A stretch of DNA of 50,107 bases, taken from assembly GCA_964619675.1 (NCBI GenBank), contig CAZUEO010000014.1, positions 1-50,107 of the forward strand, in the 5' to 3' direction. Shown in pieces: positions 17,786 through 26,056 of the stretch; the first letter of the stretch is position 1, and each line of letters opens with the position of its first letter. Both the position numbers and the translations under genes were made by a program. The notes under the pieces were generated by a model. It was not told the DNA's origin. It saw only the letters and a program-made list of their open reading frames with translations, and did no database searches. Origin of the DNA: JAPLMW01 sp964619675. Lineage in GTDB: Bacteria > Planctomycetota > Phycisphaerae > Sedimentisphaerales > UBA12454.

Positions 17786-18472
17786 TTATTCCGAATAGCC
17801 GAACTTACCTATGAGTTTTACAAATCTGCAGCCGCAGACAGACCTTGTTTTCAAGCCGCTTTCGGTTTTCTCTATTACCCTAAGTTCCTGTACATAGTCG
17901 CCGCCCAGCGGCACAACCACCAACCCGCCTGTTTTTAACTGCTCAACCAGCGGCTGCGGCATTTGAGGTGCAGCAGCGGTGATTATAATTCTATCGAATT
18001 GTCTTTTTTCAGGCCTGTCCTGAGCGGAGTCGAAGGGCCAGCCGCAGGTGCCGTCGCCCGTATGAAATTTTACGTTTGTTATGTTCAGTTCCGTCAGAGT
18101 CCGCTGCGCTTTTAATGTAAGATGCTCTATTCTTTCAATCGTGTAGACCTGGCCGGCAAGTTTTGCGAGTATCGCTGTCTGATAACCGCTGCCCGTGCCT
18201 ATTTCAAGAACCTGGCAATCGCTGGTTACTTTCAATTCCTGCGTCATCAGTGCCACAATGTAAGGCTGGCTTATCGTCTGGCCATAGCCTATTGACAGCG
18301 GACCATCATAATAGGCCTGGCCGAGGCACTCGGCAGGAATGAAGTTTTCTCTTGGAATTTGAGCCATCACCCTCAAAATGGCGGGATCGGTAATATCCCG
18401 CCCTTTTAGGTGCCTGCGAATCATTGCCTGCCGCTCGTGAGCGAATTTGTCCTTTTCATTTGCCTGTTGCAT
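17786..18472 (-). CDS. pcm: protein-L-isoaspartate O-methyltransferase with a palindromic-repeat insertion
   Basis: The protein has 228 residues. It shows the family's N-terminal pattern (RENFIPAECLGQAYYDGPLSIGYG, ending in the SQPYIV substrate motif), the SAM-binding VLEIGTGSGYQTAILA and TAAAPQMPQPLVEQLKTGG. It repairs isoaspartyl residues in damaged proteins using S-adenosylmethionine. Between GDGTCGWP and FDRIIITAAAP, where the family has a short loop, there is an extra stretch containing FDSAQDRPE. It is encoded by a palindromic repeat at 18012-18040. The frame stays open and the insertion lies in a surface loop, so the enzyme is probably still active. It is followed by recG in the same transcription unit. 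Confidence 0.93.
   Translation of the reverse strand: MQQANEKDKFAHERQAMIRRHLKGRDITDPAILRVMAQIPRENFIPAECLGQAYYDGPLSIGYGQTISQPYIVALMTQELKVTSDCQVLEIGTGSGYQTAILAKLAGQVYTIERIEHLTLKAQRTLTELNITNVKFHTGDGTCGWPFDSAQDRPEKRQFDRIIITAAAPQMPQPLVEQLKTGGLVVVPLGGDYVQELRVIEKTESGLKTRSVCGCRFVKLIGKFGYSE
18012..18040. repeat. small palindromic repeat inside pcm (encodes FDSAQDRPE)
   Basis: The sequence ggcctgtcctgagcggag and following bases form an imperfect palindrome. Read on the minus strand in the pcm frame it encodes FDSAQDRPE. The same nonapeptide is familiar from many environmental bacterial genomes as a dispersed repeat found in and between genes. Confidence 0.7.
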
Positions 18473-18530
18473 AATATAATATTGGCTGTTTAAAGGCCGT
18501 TTTGCAAATCAATTTTTAAGGAGATAGATT

Positions 18531-19166
18531 ATGAAAAGTAAACTGGAAATTATCGCATTTTACACGCTGGCTCTTGTTTTGGGTGGCTGCGTAGTACAGT
18601 CCGTACATCCGCTCTTTACCGAAAACGAATTGATTTTTGACGCCAATCTCGTCGGCACCTGGTCCCCGCCAGATTCCAATGAAACCTGGCAATTTACCCC
18701 AAATACCGCCACAAAAGACAGTAAAGAGTATCAGCTTGTCTCTACCGAATCATCCGGCAAAAAAGGACCCTTTTTGGCAGGACTCGGCACCATCGGGCAG
18801 GATAGATACCTGAATATTTATCCTCAAAAACCGGACCTGCCGCAGAACAGTGATTTTTACAAAAGCCACCTGCCAACTATGAATTCGTTTATAAAAATCA
18901 AGCTGATAGATCAGGCTCTGACAGGTCAACCGATGAATTATGAAAACGTCAGAAAACTTCTGGAGGAAAAACCTAATCTTCTCAAACACGAGGCAAGAGG
19001 TGATGAGCTGATACTGACCGCTTCGACAAAGAAGCTTCAGAAATTTATACGAAAGTATTCTTCAGATGCAAAACTCAAAATCTTTGGCGAAGCCGGAGAA
19101 CCGTTACGCCGTATTAATCCACAGGAGCTGAATGAATCCCAGAACGAAGAAGCTAATCAGCCTTGA
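18531..19166 (+). CDS. lipoprotein of unknown function
   Basis: The 211 residues start after AAGGAGATAG. The signal peptide ends in LVLGGC (lipobox Cys near residue 20). The mature N-terminus VVQSVHPLFTENELIFDANLVGTW is a recognisable pattern in uncharacterised lipoproteins of Planctomycetes and relatives: a small beta-barrel-like domain with a GTW motif. No catalytic motif is seen. Its end overlaps the bioA start by 35 bases, so the two are cotranscribed, although a functional link with biotin synthesis is not evident. Confidence 0.72.
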   Translation: MKSKLEIIAFYTLALVLGGCVVQSVHPLFTENELIFDANLVGTWSPPDSNETWQFTPNTATKDSKEYQLVSTESSGKKGPFLAGLGTIGQDRYLNIYPQKPDLPQNSDFYKSHLPTMNSFIKIKLIDQALTGQPMNYENVRKLLEEKPNLLKHEARGDELILTASTKKLQKFIRKYSSDAKLKIFGEAGEPLRRINPQELNESQNEEANQP

Positions 19167-20502
19167 CAGGGAGTATCTCTGGCATCCGTTTACGCAAATG
19201 AGGCAATGGCTGGCCTGTGAGCCGGTTGTTATCGAGTCCGGCGATGGCTTTTACTTAATCGACAGCGAAGGCAATCGCTACATTGACGGCGTAAGCAGCC
19301 TTTGGTGCAATATTCACGGCCACAGGGTCAAAAAAATTGACGATTGCGTAAAGAATCAGCTTAACAAAATCGCCCACAGCACCCTTTTAGGCCTTGCGCA
19401 GACAAAATCAATAGAACTTGCTGAAAAACTCATCGCTGTCGCGCCAAAAAATCTAAAAAAAGTCTTTTACTCCGACAGCGGCGCAACGGCTGTTGAAATT
19501 GCCCTGAAAATCGCATACCAATATTATCACAACCAGGGCCAAAAACGCGACAAATTCATCGCACTCGGTCAGTCTTATCACGGTGATACAATCGGCTCTG
19601 TAAGCGTCGGCGGCATAGAACTGTTTCATTCAATTTTCAAACCGATGCTTTTTGAAACCTTTTTTGTGCCAACGCCATTCCCTTATAGATTTAACGGTAC
19701 CGCTGAGCAGTGCAGACAATTTACACTCGATAAAATTGAAGAAATTCTGAAAAAACATTCAAACAAGATTGCGGCAGTCATTGTCGAGCCGCTTGTTCAG
19801 GGCGCGGCGGGCATGATTATCCATCCGAAAGGTTTTTTAAAAAGCATAAGAGAACTTACAAAAAAATATAACGTCCTTTTGATAGCAGACGAGGTCGCCA
19901 CAGGTTTCGGAAAAACAGGAAAAATGTTTGCCTGCGAAAATGAAGATGTTCAGCCTGATATTATGTGTCTTGCAAAAGGTATCACCGGCGGATATCTCCC
20001 GCTGGCAGCTACACTTACGACACAGGAGATTTTTGACGCGTTTTTGGGCGAGCCTGCGGAATTTAAAACCTTCTTTCACGGCCATACATATACCGGCAAC
20101 GCATTAGCCTGCGCCGCTACGATTGCCTCGCTTGAGCTTTTTGAGGAAAACAGGATTATTGAATCACTGCCGCTAAAAATAAACCTTATTGCAGAATATC
20201 TTAAAAAGATTTCGGTATTGGATTTTGTCGGCGATGTTCGTCAGTGCGGCCTGATGGTAGGCATTGAGATTGTCCAGGATAAAAAAACAAAACGCTCTTT
20301 TCCTTATGAAAAACTGATTGGCGCAAAGGTTTGTGCCGCAATGAGACCAAAAGGCGCGATGATGAGGCCGCTGTCAGATGTAATTGTCCTTATGCCGCCG
20401 GTGGCAATTGATTTGGATACCCTGCGAAAACTTCTTGATATCGTTTACGACACAATCAAAAATGATTTGCCAGAAATTACACTTCTTCACTGTAGCCGCT
20501 GA
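19132..20502 (+). CDS. bioA: adenosylmethionine-8-amino-7-oxononanoate aminotransferase
   Basis: The protein has 456 residues. It converts 7-keto-8-aminopelargonate to 7,8-diaminopelargonate with SAM as amino donor and PLP as cofactor, in biotin synthesis. Recognisable parts are LWHPFTQMRQW (substrate entry), FYSDSGATAVEIALKIA, SYHGDT, ADEVATGFGKTGKMFACE and the PLP lysine in CLAKGITGGYLPLAATL. FFHGHTYTGNALACAA also matches BioA. The start is inside the preceding lipoprotein gene, with AGGAG 5 bases before it. The 3' end overlaps the convergent FolE2-like gene by 26 bases. bioD lies 3 kb downstream on the same strand, separated by the minus-strand acetate kinase operon. Confidence 0.94.
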   Translation: MNPRTKKLISLDREYLWHPFTQMRQWLACEPVVIESGDGFYLIDSEGNRYIDGVSSLWCNIHGHRVKKIDDCVKNQLNKIAHSTLLGLAQTKSIELAEKLIAVAPKNLKKVFYSDSGATAVEIALKIAYQYYHNQGQKRDKFIALGQSYHGDTIGSVSVGGIELFHSIFKPMLFETFFVPTPFPYRFNGTAEQCRQFTLDKIEEILKKHSNKIAAVIVEPLVQGAAGMIIHPKGFLKSIRELTKKYNVLLIADEVATGFGKTGKMFACENEDVQPDIMCLAKGITGGYLPLAATLTTQEIFDAFLGEPAEFKTFFHGHTYTGNALACAATIASLELFEENRIIESLPLKINLIAEYLKKISVLDFVGDVRQCGLMVGIEIVQDKKTKRSFPYEKLIGAKVCAAMRPKGAMMRPLSDVIVLMPPVAIDLDTLRKLLDIVYDTIKNDLPEITLLHCSR

Positions 20503-21268
20503 ACGGCACCCACATACTTTTTTCAGTCCCAATTACCGTTTGATAGGAATGGAGCATTCCGTAATTTGAACTGCGGACCGAATACCAGTTGATATTGGCA
20601 TCTCTGGCAAGTTCATCCTTTATTTCGTCAATCACAACAACGCTCGTCTTGCTCTGCGAATGTATCTTGTCTATGACAAACTCCTGGTCTTTTTCAGTCA
20701 GAAAAGAATAAACAGGCATCAACGCATGCTTATCAACCATATTTATTATCGATTCAGGATAAACATCCTTTTTCGAATCGATTTCAACTTCTATAATACT
20801 AAGCTGGCCGAAAAGACTTTTTTGTGTTTCCGAATGCGACGTCGGATATGTCGTAATACAGGGAACTGCGATTTTGAATATGATCCTCGCCTTTTTTTCT
20901 GTTGCGTGAGCCTTGGCAACATACCTGCATAAGTATCTGACAAGACATTTTTCTTTGGATACCGGCGTCAGCTTTTCCACAAAAAACGGATAATCAAAGG
21001 TTATCCGGGCGGTGGTGGCTTTCAATTTTTCAAGATAATCCCAGACATTTGTCGCAATTGTTTTCGTGCCTATTATATCGCGGTGCTGATGGAGAATAAT
21101 AATGAACTGGTCAATCCACCTGGCTTCAAACTGCTGCATTATTTTGGCATCGACTGAAATATTGGCTATTGTAAACTGACCGTTCGGGTCGGCCTGCGAC
21201 AACGCCCTTATCGGGAAAGGCAAATCTTTCATACCTACATCAACAAGAAATCTTTTTTCATCTTTCAT
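20477..21268 (-). CDS. degenerate FolE2 (GTP cyclohydrolase IB) homologue lacking metal ligands
   Basis: The protein has 263 residues and starts with AAGGAG upstream. The whole length follows FolE2: VDVGMKDLPFPIRAL at the start, RITFDYPFFVEKLTPVSKEK in the middle, VDKHALMPVYSFLTEKDQEFV and the end INWYSVRSSNYGMLHSYQTV. The catalytic positions are changed. Family CPCSKEIS is YPTSHSET here (both Cys lost). The GAHNQR histidine position reads SLFGQL. The Glu of the ASCELYG motif reads Pro (HALMPVYS). The HMSRF motif reads WIDQF. A normal GTP ring-opening reaction is therefore unlikely. It is the third gene of a compact operon, 2 bases after a degenerate acetate kinase. Fold assignment is firm by pattern; function is unknown. 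Confidence 0.72.
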   Translation of the reverse strand: MKDEKRFLVDVGMKDLPFPIRALSQADPNGQFTIANISVDAKIMQQFEARWIDQFIIILHQHRDIIGTKTIATNVWDYLEKLKATTARITFDYPFFVEKLTPVSKEKCLVRYLCRYVAKAHATEKKARIIFKIAVPCITTYPTSHSETQKSLFGQLSIIEVEIDSKKDVYPESIINMVDKHALMPVYSFLTEKDQEFVIDKIHSQSKTSVVVIDEIKDELARDANINWYSVRSSNYGMLHSYQTVIGTEKSMWVPFSGYSEEV

Positions 21269-21270
21269 TT

Positions 21271-22341
21271 TTATTTCTCCTTATCGAGCAATCGTCTGAT
21301 ATTATGAACCATAATTTCCCATTTGTTACACTTTAAACAGAAAACCTTTACAAGTGAAGCATTATCTGTCAAATCCTGCAAAAAATCTTCTTTATTAGCG
21401 GGTATATTATATTTTAAGCCGACAAATTCCAGTTGGCGGCAGATTTGGGAAATAACCAGGCTGTATAAATCGGGCTTATCGGCAAGAAAAATAACGGCAT
21501 CAACGCCTCCAAGCACAGCAATAAAGCTGCCTATATATCTTTTGACCTGATAGCTGTAAATATCCAGAGCGGCGTCTTTTGCAGTGCAGGCCGGGGCATT
21601 GATAACATCTGCCAAACCTGCCTGCCTGCCCATAAGAGCGGTCAAACCGCTTTGGCAGGAAAGCAGCTGGGTTATTTGACTAAAGGTCATCCCCACCGAC
21701 TGCAGGTAAAAAACAATCGTAGGGTCAATATCGCCGCAGCCTGTAGAGGATAAAATCCCCTCCACCGGCGTAAAGCCCATACTTGTCTCTACGGCAATTC
21801 CATCTTTCACAGCCGCAACATTTGTATGGTCTCCGATATAAACAGATATGATTTTAGACAGCGGCGATTTCGCGGAAGCTAAAACATTTTCAACTGCCCA
21901 TGAATGAAACAACCCGAAGCCGCCATATCTTCTTATTCCCTTTTTGCTCAGTTCATAAGGAACTGCATAAGTGCCGGCCTCGGGAGGCAGTCTATTAAAA
22001 AAAGCGGTATCATAAATTAAAACGTGCGCCGCCTTAGGCATTTTCCCCATACAGCAATCAATAATTTTAAACGTCACGTCGCTGTATTCCGGGAAAAAAC
22101 CGGTATTCTGCCGCAGGCTGCCGAGCAATTGTGGAGACAAAGAAACAACCTGTTTTTCAAAAGGCTCTGTGCTGTGCCGCAAAAGATAGCCGACAGCTTC
22201 GATTTTCTCAGTATCGCCTATGTTTTTGACGATATCGTCGCAACAGTCTGTGGAAAATGCTCGCGTTTCCGAATGGAAACGGCTGTTTTCCGCCCGGCAG
22301 AAACTTAAATTTGACATATCATTATCAAAAAGCAATATCAT
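21271..22341 (-). CDS. degenerate acetate kinase paralogue (pseudoenzyme)
   Basis: The 356 residues are about 50 fewer than normal. Homology to acetate kinase is clear in SMGFTPVEGILSSTGCGDIDP, YDTAFFNRLPPEAGTYAVPY and DIYSYQVKRYIGSFIAVLGGVDAVIF. Key residues are altered relative to the upstream gene: the N-terminal Asn (FNCGSSSL) is Asp; GHR is GYL; the RYGFHG histidine reads RYGGFG; the TRCGDIDP arginine is Gly. The GIGEN nucleotide loop and the C-terminal Glu are also absent. Phosphoryl transfer is thus unlikely. The start overlaps the upstream acetate kinase stop (ATGA), implying matched production. Because acetate kinases are dimers, it may form a heterodimer with the upstream protein; that is inference. 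Confidence 0.75.
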   Translation of the reverse strand: MILLFDNDMSNLSFCRAENSRFHSETRAFSTDCCDDIVKNIGDTEKIEAVGYLLRHSTEPFEKQVVSLSPQLLGSLRQNTGFFPEYSDVTFKIIDCCMGKMPKAAHVLIYDTAFFNRLPPEAGTYAVPYELSKKGIRRYGGFGLFHSWAVENVLASAKSPLSKIISVYIGDHTNVAAVKDGIAVETSMGFTPVEGILSSTGCGDIDPTIVFYLQSVGMTFSQITQLLSCQSGLTALMGRQAGLADVINAPACTAKDAALDIYSYQVKRYIGSFIAVLGGVDAVIFLADKPDLYSLVISQICRQLEFVGLKYNIPANKEDFLQDLTDNASLVKVFCLKCNKWEIMVHNIRRLLDKEK

Positions 22342-23561
22342 CGGCTTTTCTCTTTCAGCGTTTGAAGTAATTTGGCCCCTTCCAGAAAAATGATTCTCTC
22401 CTCATCGGGCGGCACTGTGAGAATACTTACCTTCGAGTCTTTTTTGTTAATTCTGTATGTTTTTTCGCTGTCTGCCCGGCGGTTCATCTCTTTATCCAGA
22501 CCGACCCCGCACCAATTCATACTGTCGCATATTTTTTCTCTCACCAGCCAGTTGCTTACTCCAATATCATCGGTGAATGCCAGAACATCCAGACCGCCCA
22601 TTATTGTTATATAACCACCGATATACTTCTTAATTCGATGGACATACATATTTAATGCCGGCTCAGCCTGTTCTTTTTCGCCTTTGGAAGTAATATTTAT
22701 TATATCTCTTATATCGCTTGAAAAGCCTGAAATGCCGAGAAGGCCGCTTTTCTTTTCCAGCAGTTCCTGCATTTCATCCGCACGATAACCATAAACACTC
22801 ATCAGGTATATGGTAAGCATCGGGTCGATATCTCCGCATCGGGTGCTCATCGCAAGTCCCGTAAGCGGAGAAAAACCCATAGATGTATCAATTGACCGGT
22901 CGTTTTGGATTGCCGCTACGCTCGAACCGCCTGTGCCAAGATGACAGGCAACAATCCTTAATTGCTCAGGGCTCGTCTGTAAAAATTCGGCGGTCTGGTG
23001 CATAGTGTGCAGATATGACAGGCCGTGAAAACCATATTTCCTGAACCTGAACTTTTTGACGATTTTTTCAGGCAATGGATAAGTATACGCACAGGGAGGA
23101 ATGGTCGAATGAAATGCGGAATCAAAAGCCACATACTGTTTTAACTGCGGAAACGCCGTTTTTGATTCATCAATAACGGATAATGAAATCGGATTATGTA
23201 TAGGCGCAAAAGGCCGGCATTGCCGCAGTTTTTTCAGCGATTTGTCGTCTATGAAAACGGATTTATTAAAATACCCGCCGGAATGAACAAATCTGTGCCC
23301 TATCAGCCCGATATCGATATTTTTCTCTTCTCTTATATATTTTATAATCAGGGCGGCAGCCTGTCTGTGATTTTCAAGAGAAACTGTAATCTTTTGACTT
23401 TTTCCCTCAAATTCATGCTCGATAAAAGACGATTCTGTGCCGATGACTCCTATCCGGTGAGCCTTGCCGGCCAAAATAACTTTATCATCTTTATTATCGC
23501 CTAATTGGAAAATCTTGTAATTAAGCGAAGAGCTGCCGCAATTAAAAACTAAAACATTCAA
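22338..23561 (-). CDS. acetate kinase variant with altered nucleotide loops
   Basis: The 407 residues match normal acetate kinase length. Catalytic-site positions are kept: Asn7 (VFNCGSSSL), Arg in GHRFVHSGG, Asp in VAFDSAFH, His in KYGFHG, Arg in STRCGDIDP and Glu in PPDEER near the C-terminus. Two nucleotide/phosphate loops differ from the norm: HLGNG is HLGTG, and FTAGIGEN is FTDDIGVS. The enzyme may therefore use another phosphoryl donor or have weak ATP binding, or may simply be a divergent ATP enzyme. It is the first gene of the operon with a pseudo-acetate kinase and a pseudo-FolE2. No phosphotransacetylase is present. The promoter must lie in the 115-base gap shared with divergent bioD. 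Confidence 0.85.
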   Translation of the reverse strand: MNVLVFNCGSSSLNYKIFQLGDNKDDKVILAGKAHRIGVIGTESSFIEHEFEGKSQKITVSLENHRQAAALIIKYIREEKNIDIGLIGHRFVHSGGYFNKSVFIDDKSLKKLRQCRPFAPIHNPISLSVIDESKTAFPQLKQYVAFDSAFHSTIPPCAYTYPLPEKIVKKFRFRKYGFHGLSYLHTMHQTAEFLQTSPEQLRIVACHLGTGGSSVAAIQNDRSIDTSMGFSPLTGLAMSTRCGDIDPMLTIYLMSVYGYRADEMQELLEKKSGLLGISGFSSDIRDIINITSKGEKEQAEPALNMYVHRIKKYIGGYITIMGGLDVLAFTDDIGVSNWLVREKICDSMNWCGVGLDKEMNRRADSEKTYRINKKDSKVSILTVPPDEERIIFLEGAKLLQTLKEKSR

Positions 23562-23676
23562 AAGAATAATCCCAGTTTTGTATGTAAACTTTCACGGTAT
23601 TTAAGCACTTTATTTGCAGTCTGTCAAGGAAAGCATTGCCAAACGCCCCGCTGGTCGGCATAATTGGATGGTTAAT

Positions 23677-24414
23677 ATGAACACTGATTTGTTGAAAAGT
23701 AAAGGTTTATTTATTACCGGCACCGATACCGGCGTGGGGAAAACCCTGATTGCAGGAGCAATTGCAAAAATTCTGCAACAGGCAGGCAAAAAGGTCGGTG
23801 TATTCAAGCCCATCGCGACAGGTTGCCGACACCAAAGAGAAGGTTTTGTAAGCGGGGATGCGGAGTTTTTGGCATACTGCGCCGACAGCGAATTTAGTCT
23901 TGATAAAATCAATCCTGCAACGTTCGGGACACCTGCAGCACCTTTTGCCTGCGAGCAATTAGAAAATAAAAAAGTCGACCTTGAAAAAATCATTGCTGCC
24001 TATAATTACATCTGCTCAGAAACCGATTGTATAATCGTCGAAGGCATCGGCGGAATCCGCGTACCGATAACGGACGGGCTGGATGTGCTGACTATCGCAA
24101 AGGCTATCGGCCTGCCGGTTGTAATCGTTGCAAGACCAAATCTTGGCACAATAAATCATACGCTGCTGACCATCGATGCAATAAGAAGTGCGAATTTGCC
24201 GCTTGCCGGGATAATAATAAGCGGTTATGATGAATCAAAAGCCGATTACGCCGAGCGAACCGGCCCAGCCGTTATTGCCGAGGTCGGCAGAACGCAAATC
24301 CTCACAGTTGTGCCTTACGATTATCAGACAAATATCGAAAAAGGCATTATCGGCGATATCGTGCTCGATAGTCTTAGTGATATCGACTGGCTGAAAATAA
24401 TTGAACGAAGATGA
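23677..24414 (+). CDS. bioD: dethiobiotin synthase
   Basis: The protein has about 245 residues from ATG 23677 (an alternative ATG at 23668 adds three residues); the longer upstream frame is non-family sequence. It closes the ureido ring of dethiobiotin from diaminopelargonate, CO2 and ATP. Seen motifs are the P-loop GTDTGVGKTLIAGAIAKIL, the KPIATGC substrate segment, VEGIGGIRVPITDGLDV (Mg-binding Glu and GG loop) and VARPNLGTINHTLLTI. It is translationally coupled to nadB by an ATGA overlap. bioA is upstream on the same strand beyond the inserted operon. No BirA-type operator was found in the upstream gap. Confidence 0.94.
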   Translation: MNTDLLKSKGLFITGTDTGVGKTLIAGAIAKILQQAGKKVGVFKPIATGCRHQREGFVSGDAEFLAYCADSEFSLDKINPATFGTPAAPFACEQLENKKVDLEKIIAAYNYICSETDCIIVEGIGGIRVPITDGLDVLTIAKAIGLPVVIVARPNLGTINHTLLTIDAIRSANLPLAGIIISGYDESKADYAERTGPAVIAEVGRTQILTVVPYDYQTNIEKGIIGDIVLDSLSDIDWLKIIERR

Positions 24415-26042
24415 ACGACAAGGCAATAATCCTGAAGCGGTCTGATTTACGTCGCTATCTTGTGCCGGTAAATACTGCTGCGACACAGCAGCTTTTTACG
24501 GATTGTCTGATAATCGGCGCAGGTATAGCAGGTTTACGCGCAGCCATAGAAGCGGCGGCAGGCGGCTGCGAAGTTATGCTGGTCTGCAAAAAAACACCGC
24601 AGGACAGTAACACTTGGAACGCTCAGGGCGGTATTGCATCTGTGCTCGGCAGCGCCGACAGTTTCGCTTCGCACATAGAAGATACGCTGACGACAGGTTG
24701 CGGTTTATGCAGCCGCGATACTGTCGAGCAGGTCGTAAAAAATGGCCCCGGTCTTGTAAAGGAGTTGCTCGAATGGGGCACCGAATTTGACAAAACAAAA
24801 GATGGCTCAATCTCGGTTACGCTTGAAGGCGGCCACAGCTACGCACGCGTTGCTCACGCCCTCGGCGACAACACCGGCAGAGCAATCGCACAGGCGCTTT
24901 TAAACAAGGTCAGACAGTTTAATAACATAACCCTTATCGAAAACTACTATACAATAGACCTTATCACAAACGATGATGGGGTTTGTCTCGGCGTAATCGG
25001 CCAAAATGCGGCGGCTGCAGCGGAAATTATCTGGGCAAAGACAACTATTCTCGCTACCGGCGGTGCAGGTAAGCTTTATCGCGAGACAACAAATCCCGAT
25101 GGAGCCACTGCCGACGGTCTTGCAATGGCGACTCGTGCAGGTGCTGTCCTGCAAGATATGGAATTTATGCAGTTTCATCCTACAACGCTTTACATCGCAG
25201 GTGCATCGCGAGCACTGATTACCGAAACCCTTCGCGGCGAAGGCGCCGTCCTGCGGGACATAAATAACAATGCCTTTATGACCGAATATCATCCCGATGC
25301 GGAGCTTGCGCCTCGCGATATTGTCAGCAGGGCTATCCTTCAACAGATGCTTAAAACCGGTTCGACTCACGTTTTTCTGGACGTCCGGCACCTCGATAAG
25401 AATTACCTGGCAAAACGGTTCCCGCTCATCAGTGAACTTGTCGCAAGTTTTGACATTGACATAAATAAAGACCTTATACCCGTCCGTCCCAGCGCTCATT
25501 ATATGGTTGGCGGCGTAAAGACAGACAGCCTGGCACGGACAAATATTGAAAATCTTTTTGCCTGCGGTGAAGTTGCCTCGACAGGCCTGCACGGAGCGAA
25601 CCGGCTGGGCAGCAATTCACTTCTGGAAGGCCTTGTCTTCGGCAAAATTGCAGGTCGGCAGGCTGCAGAACACAGCAAACATATCAACAGCGCCACGGGC
25701 CTGCAAAAATTCCGTTATGATATTCCGCAATCCGACAGGAGCAGACTTGACACCGGCGATGTCCTTAATTCGCTAAAATCGCTTATGTGGCGAAACGTCG
25801 GAATAATCCGCTTTGCAAAACCGCTTACCGAAGCGCAGGAAATTATCTCGTTCTGGCAGCGGTATGTTTTAGATAAGGTTTTTGATTCGCCGGTCGGCTG
25901 GGAGTGTCAGAATATGCTTACCGTCTGTCTGTTGATGGCAAAGGCGGCCCAGGCACGAACCGAAAGCAGAGGCGTCCATTATCGCGACGATTTTCCTCAA
26001 ACCGACGATGCAAAATTCAAAACCCACATCGAATTTGAATAA
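24411..26042 (+). CDS. nadB: L-aspartate oxidase
   Basis: The 543 residues are the usual NadB size. It oxidises L-aspartate to iminoaspartate with FAD, the first step of de novo NAD synthesis. Motifs seen are the dinucleotide-binding CLIIGAGIAGLRAAIEAA, SNTWNAQGGIASVLG, EGGHSYARVAHALGDNTGRAI, MQFHPTTLY, the active-site APRDIVSRAI, HYMVGGVKTD and CGEVASTGLHGANRLGSNSL. The C-terminal helical domain (SLMWRNVGIIR) is present. A closely related alternative, the succinate/fumarate reductase flavoprotein, is less likely: there is no partner iron-sulfur subunit and the C-terminal part fits NadB. Coupled to bioD. nadA and nadC are not in the window. Confidence 0.93.
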   Translation: MNDKAIILKRSDLRRYLVPVNTAATQQLFTDCLIIGAGIAGLRAAIEAAAGGCEVMLVCKKTPQDSNTWNAQGGIASVLGSADSFASHIEDTLTTGCGLCSRDTVEQVVKNGPGLVKELLEWGTEFDKTKDGSISVTLEGGHSYARVAHALGDNTGRAIAQALLNKVRQFNNITLIENYYTIDLITNDDGVCLGVIGQNAAAAAEIIWAKTTILATGGAGKLYRETTNPDGATADGLAMATRAGAVLQDMEFMQFHPTTLYIAGASRALITETLRGEGAVLRDINNNAFMTEYHPDAELAPRDIVSRAILQQMLKTGSTHVFLDVRHLDKNYLAKRFPLISELVASFDIDINKDLIPVRPSAHYMVGGVKTDSLARTNIENLFACGEVASTGLHGANRLGSNSLLEGLVFGKIAGRQAAEHSKHINSATGLQKFRYDIPQSDRSRLDTGDVLNSLKSLMWRNVGIIRFAKPLTEAQEIISFWQRYVLDKVFDSPVGWECQNMLTVCLLMAKAAQARTESRGVHYRDDFPQTDDAKFKTHIEFE

Positions 26043-26056
26043 AAAACCTCATAATT

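Noticed and set aside
20477..21268. QueF or another T-fold enzyme in place of FolE2
   Set aside because: The N-terminal VGMKDLPFPIRAL block, the PFFVEKLTPVSK block and the C-terminal order match FolE2; no QueF signature was found.
21271..22341. Frameshift as cause of the missing catalytic residues in the second acetate kinase
   Set aside because: The frame is uninterrupted and fold blocks remain aligned from start to end; residues are replaced, not shifted.
23562..23676. A BirA-type operator between the acetate kinase operon and bioD
   Set aside because: Only a loose ttgtatgtaaac half-site was seen with no matching second half.
24900..25592. 230-codon antisense frame in nadB
   Set aside because: Shadow of an intact NadB gene with all motifs present.
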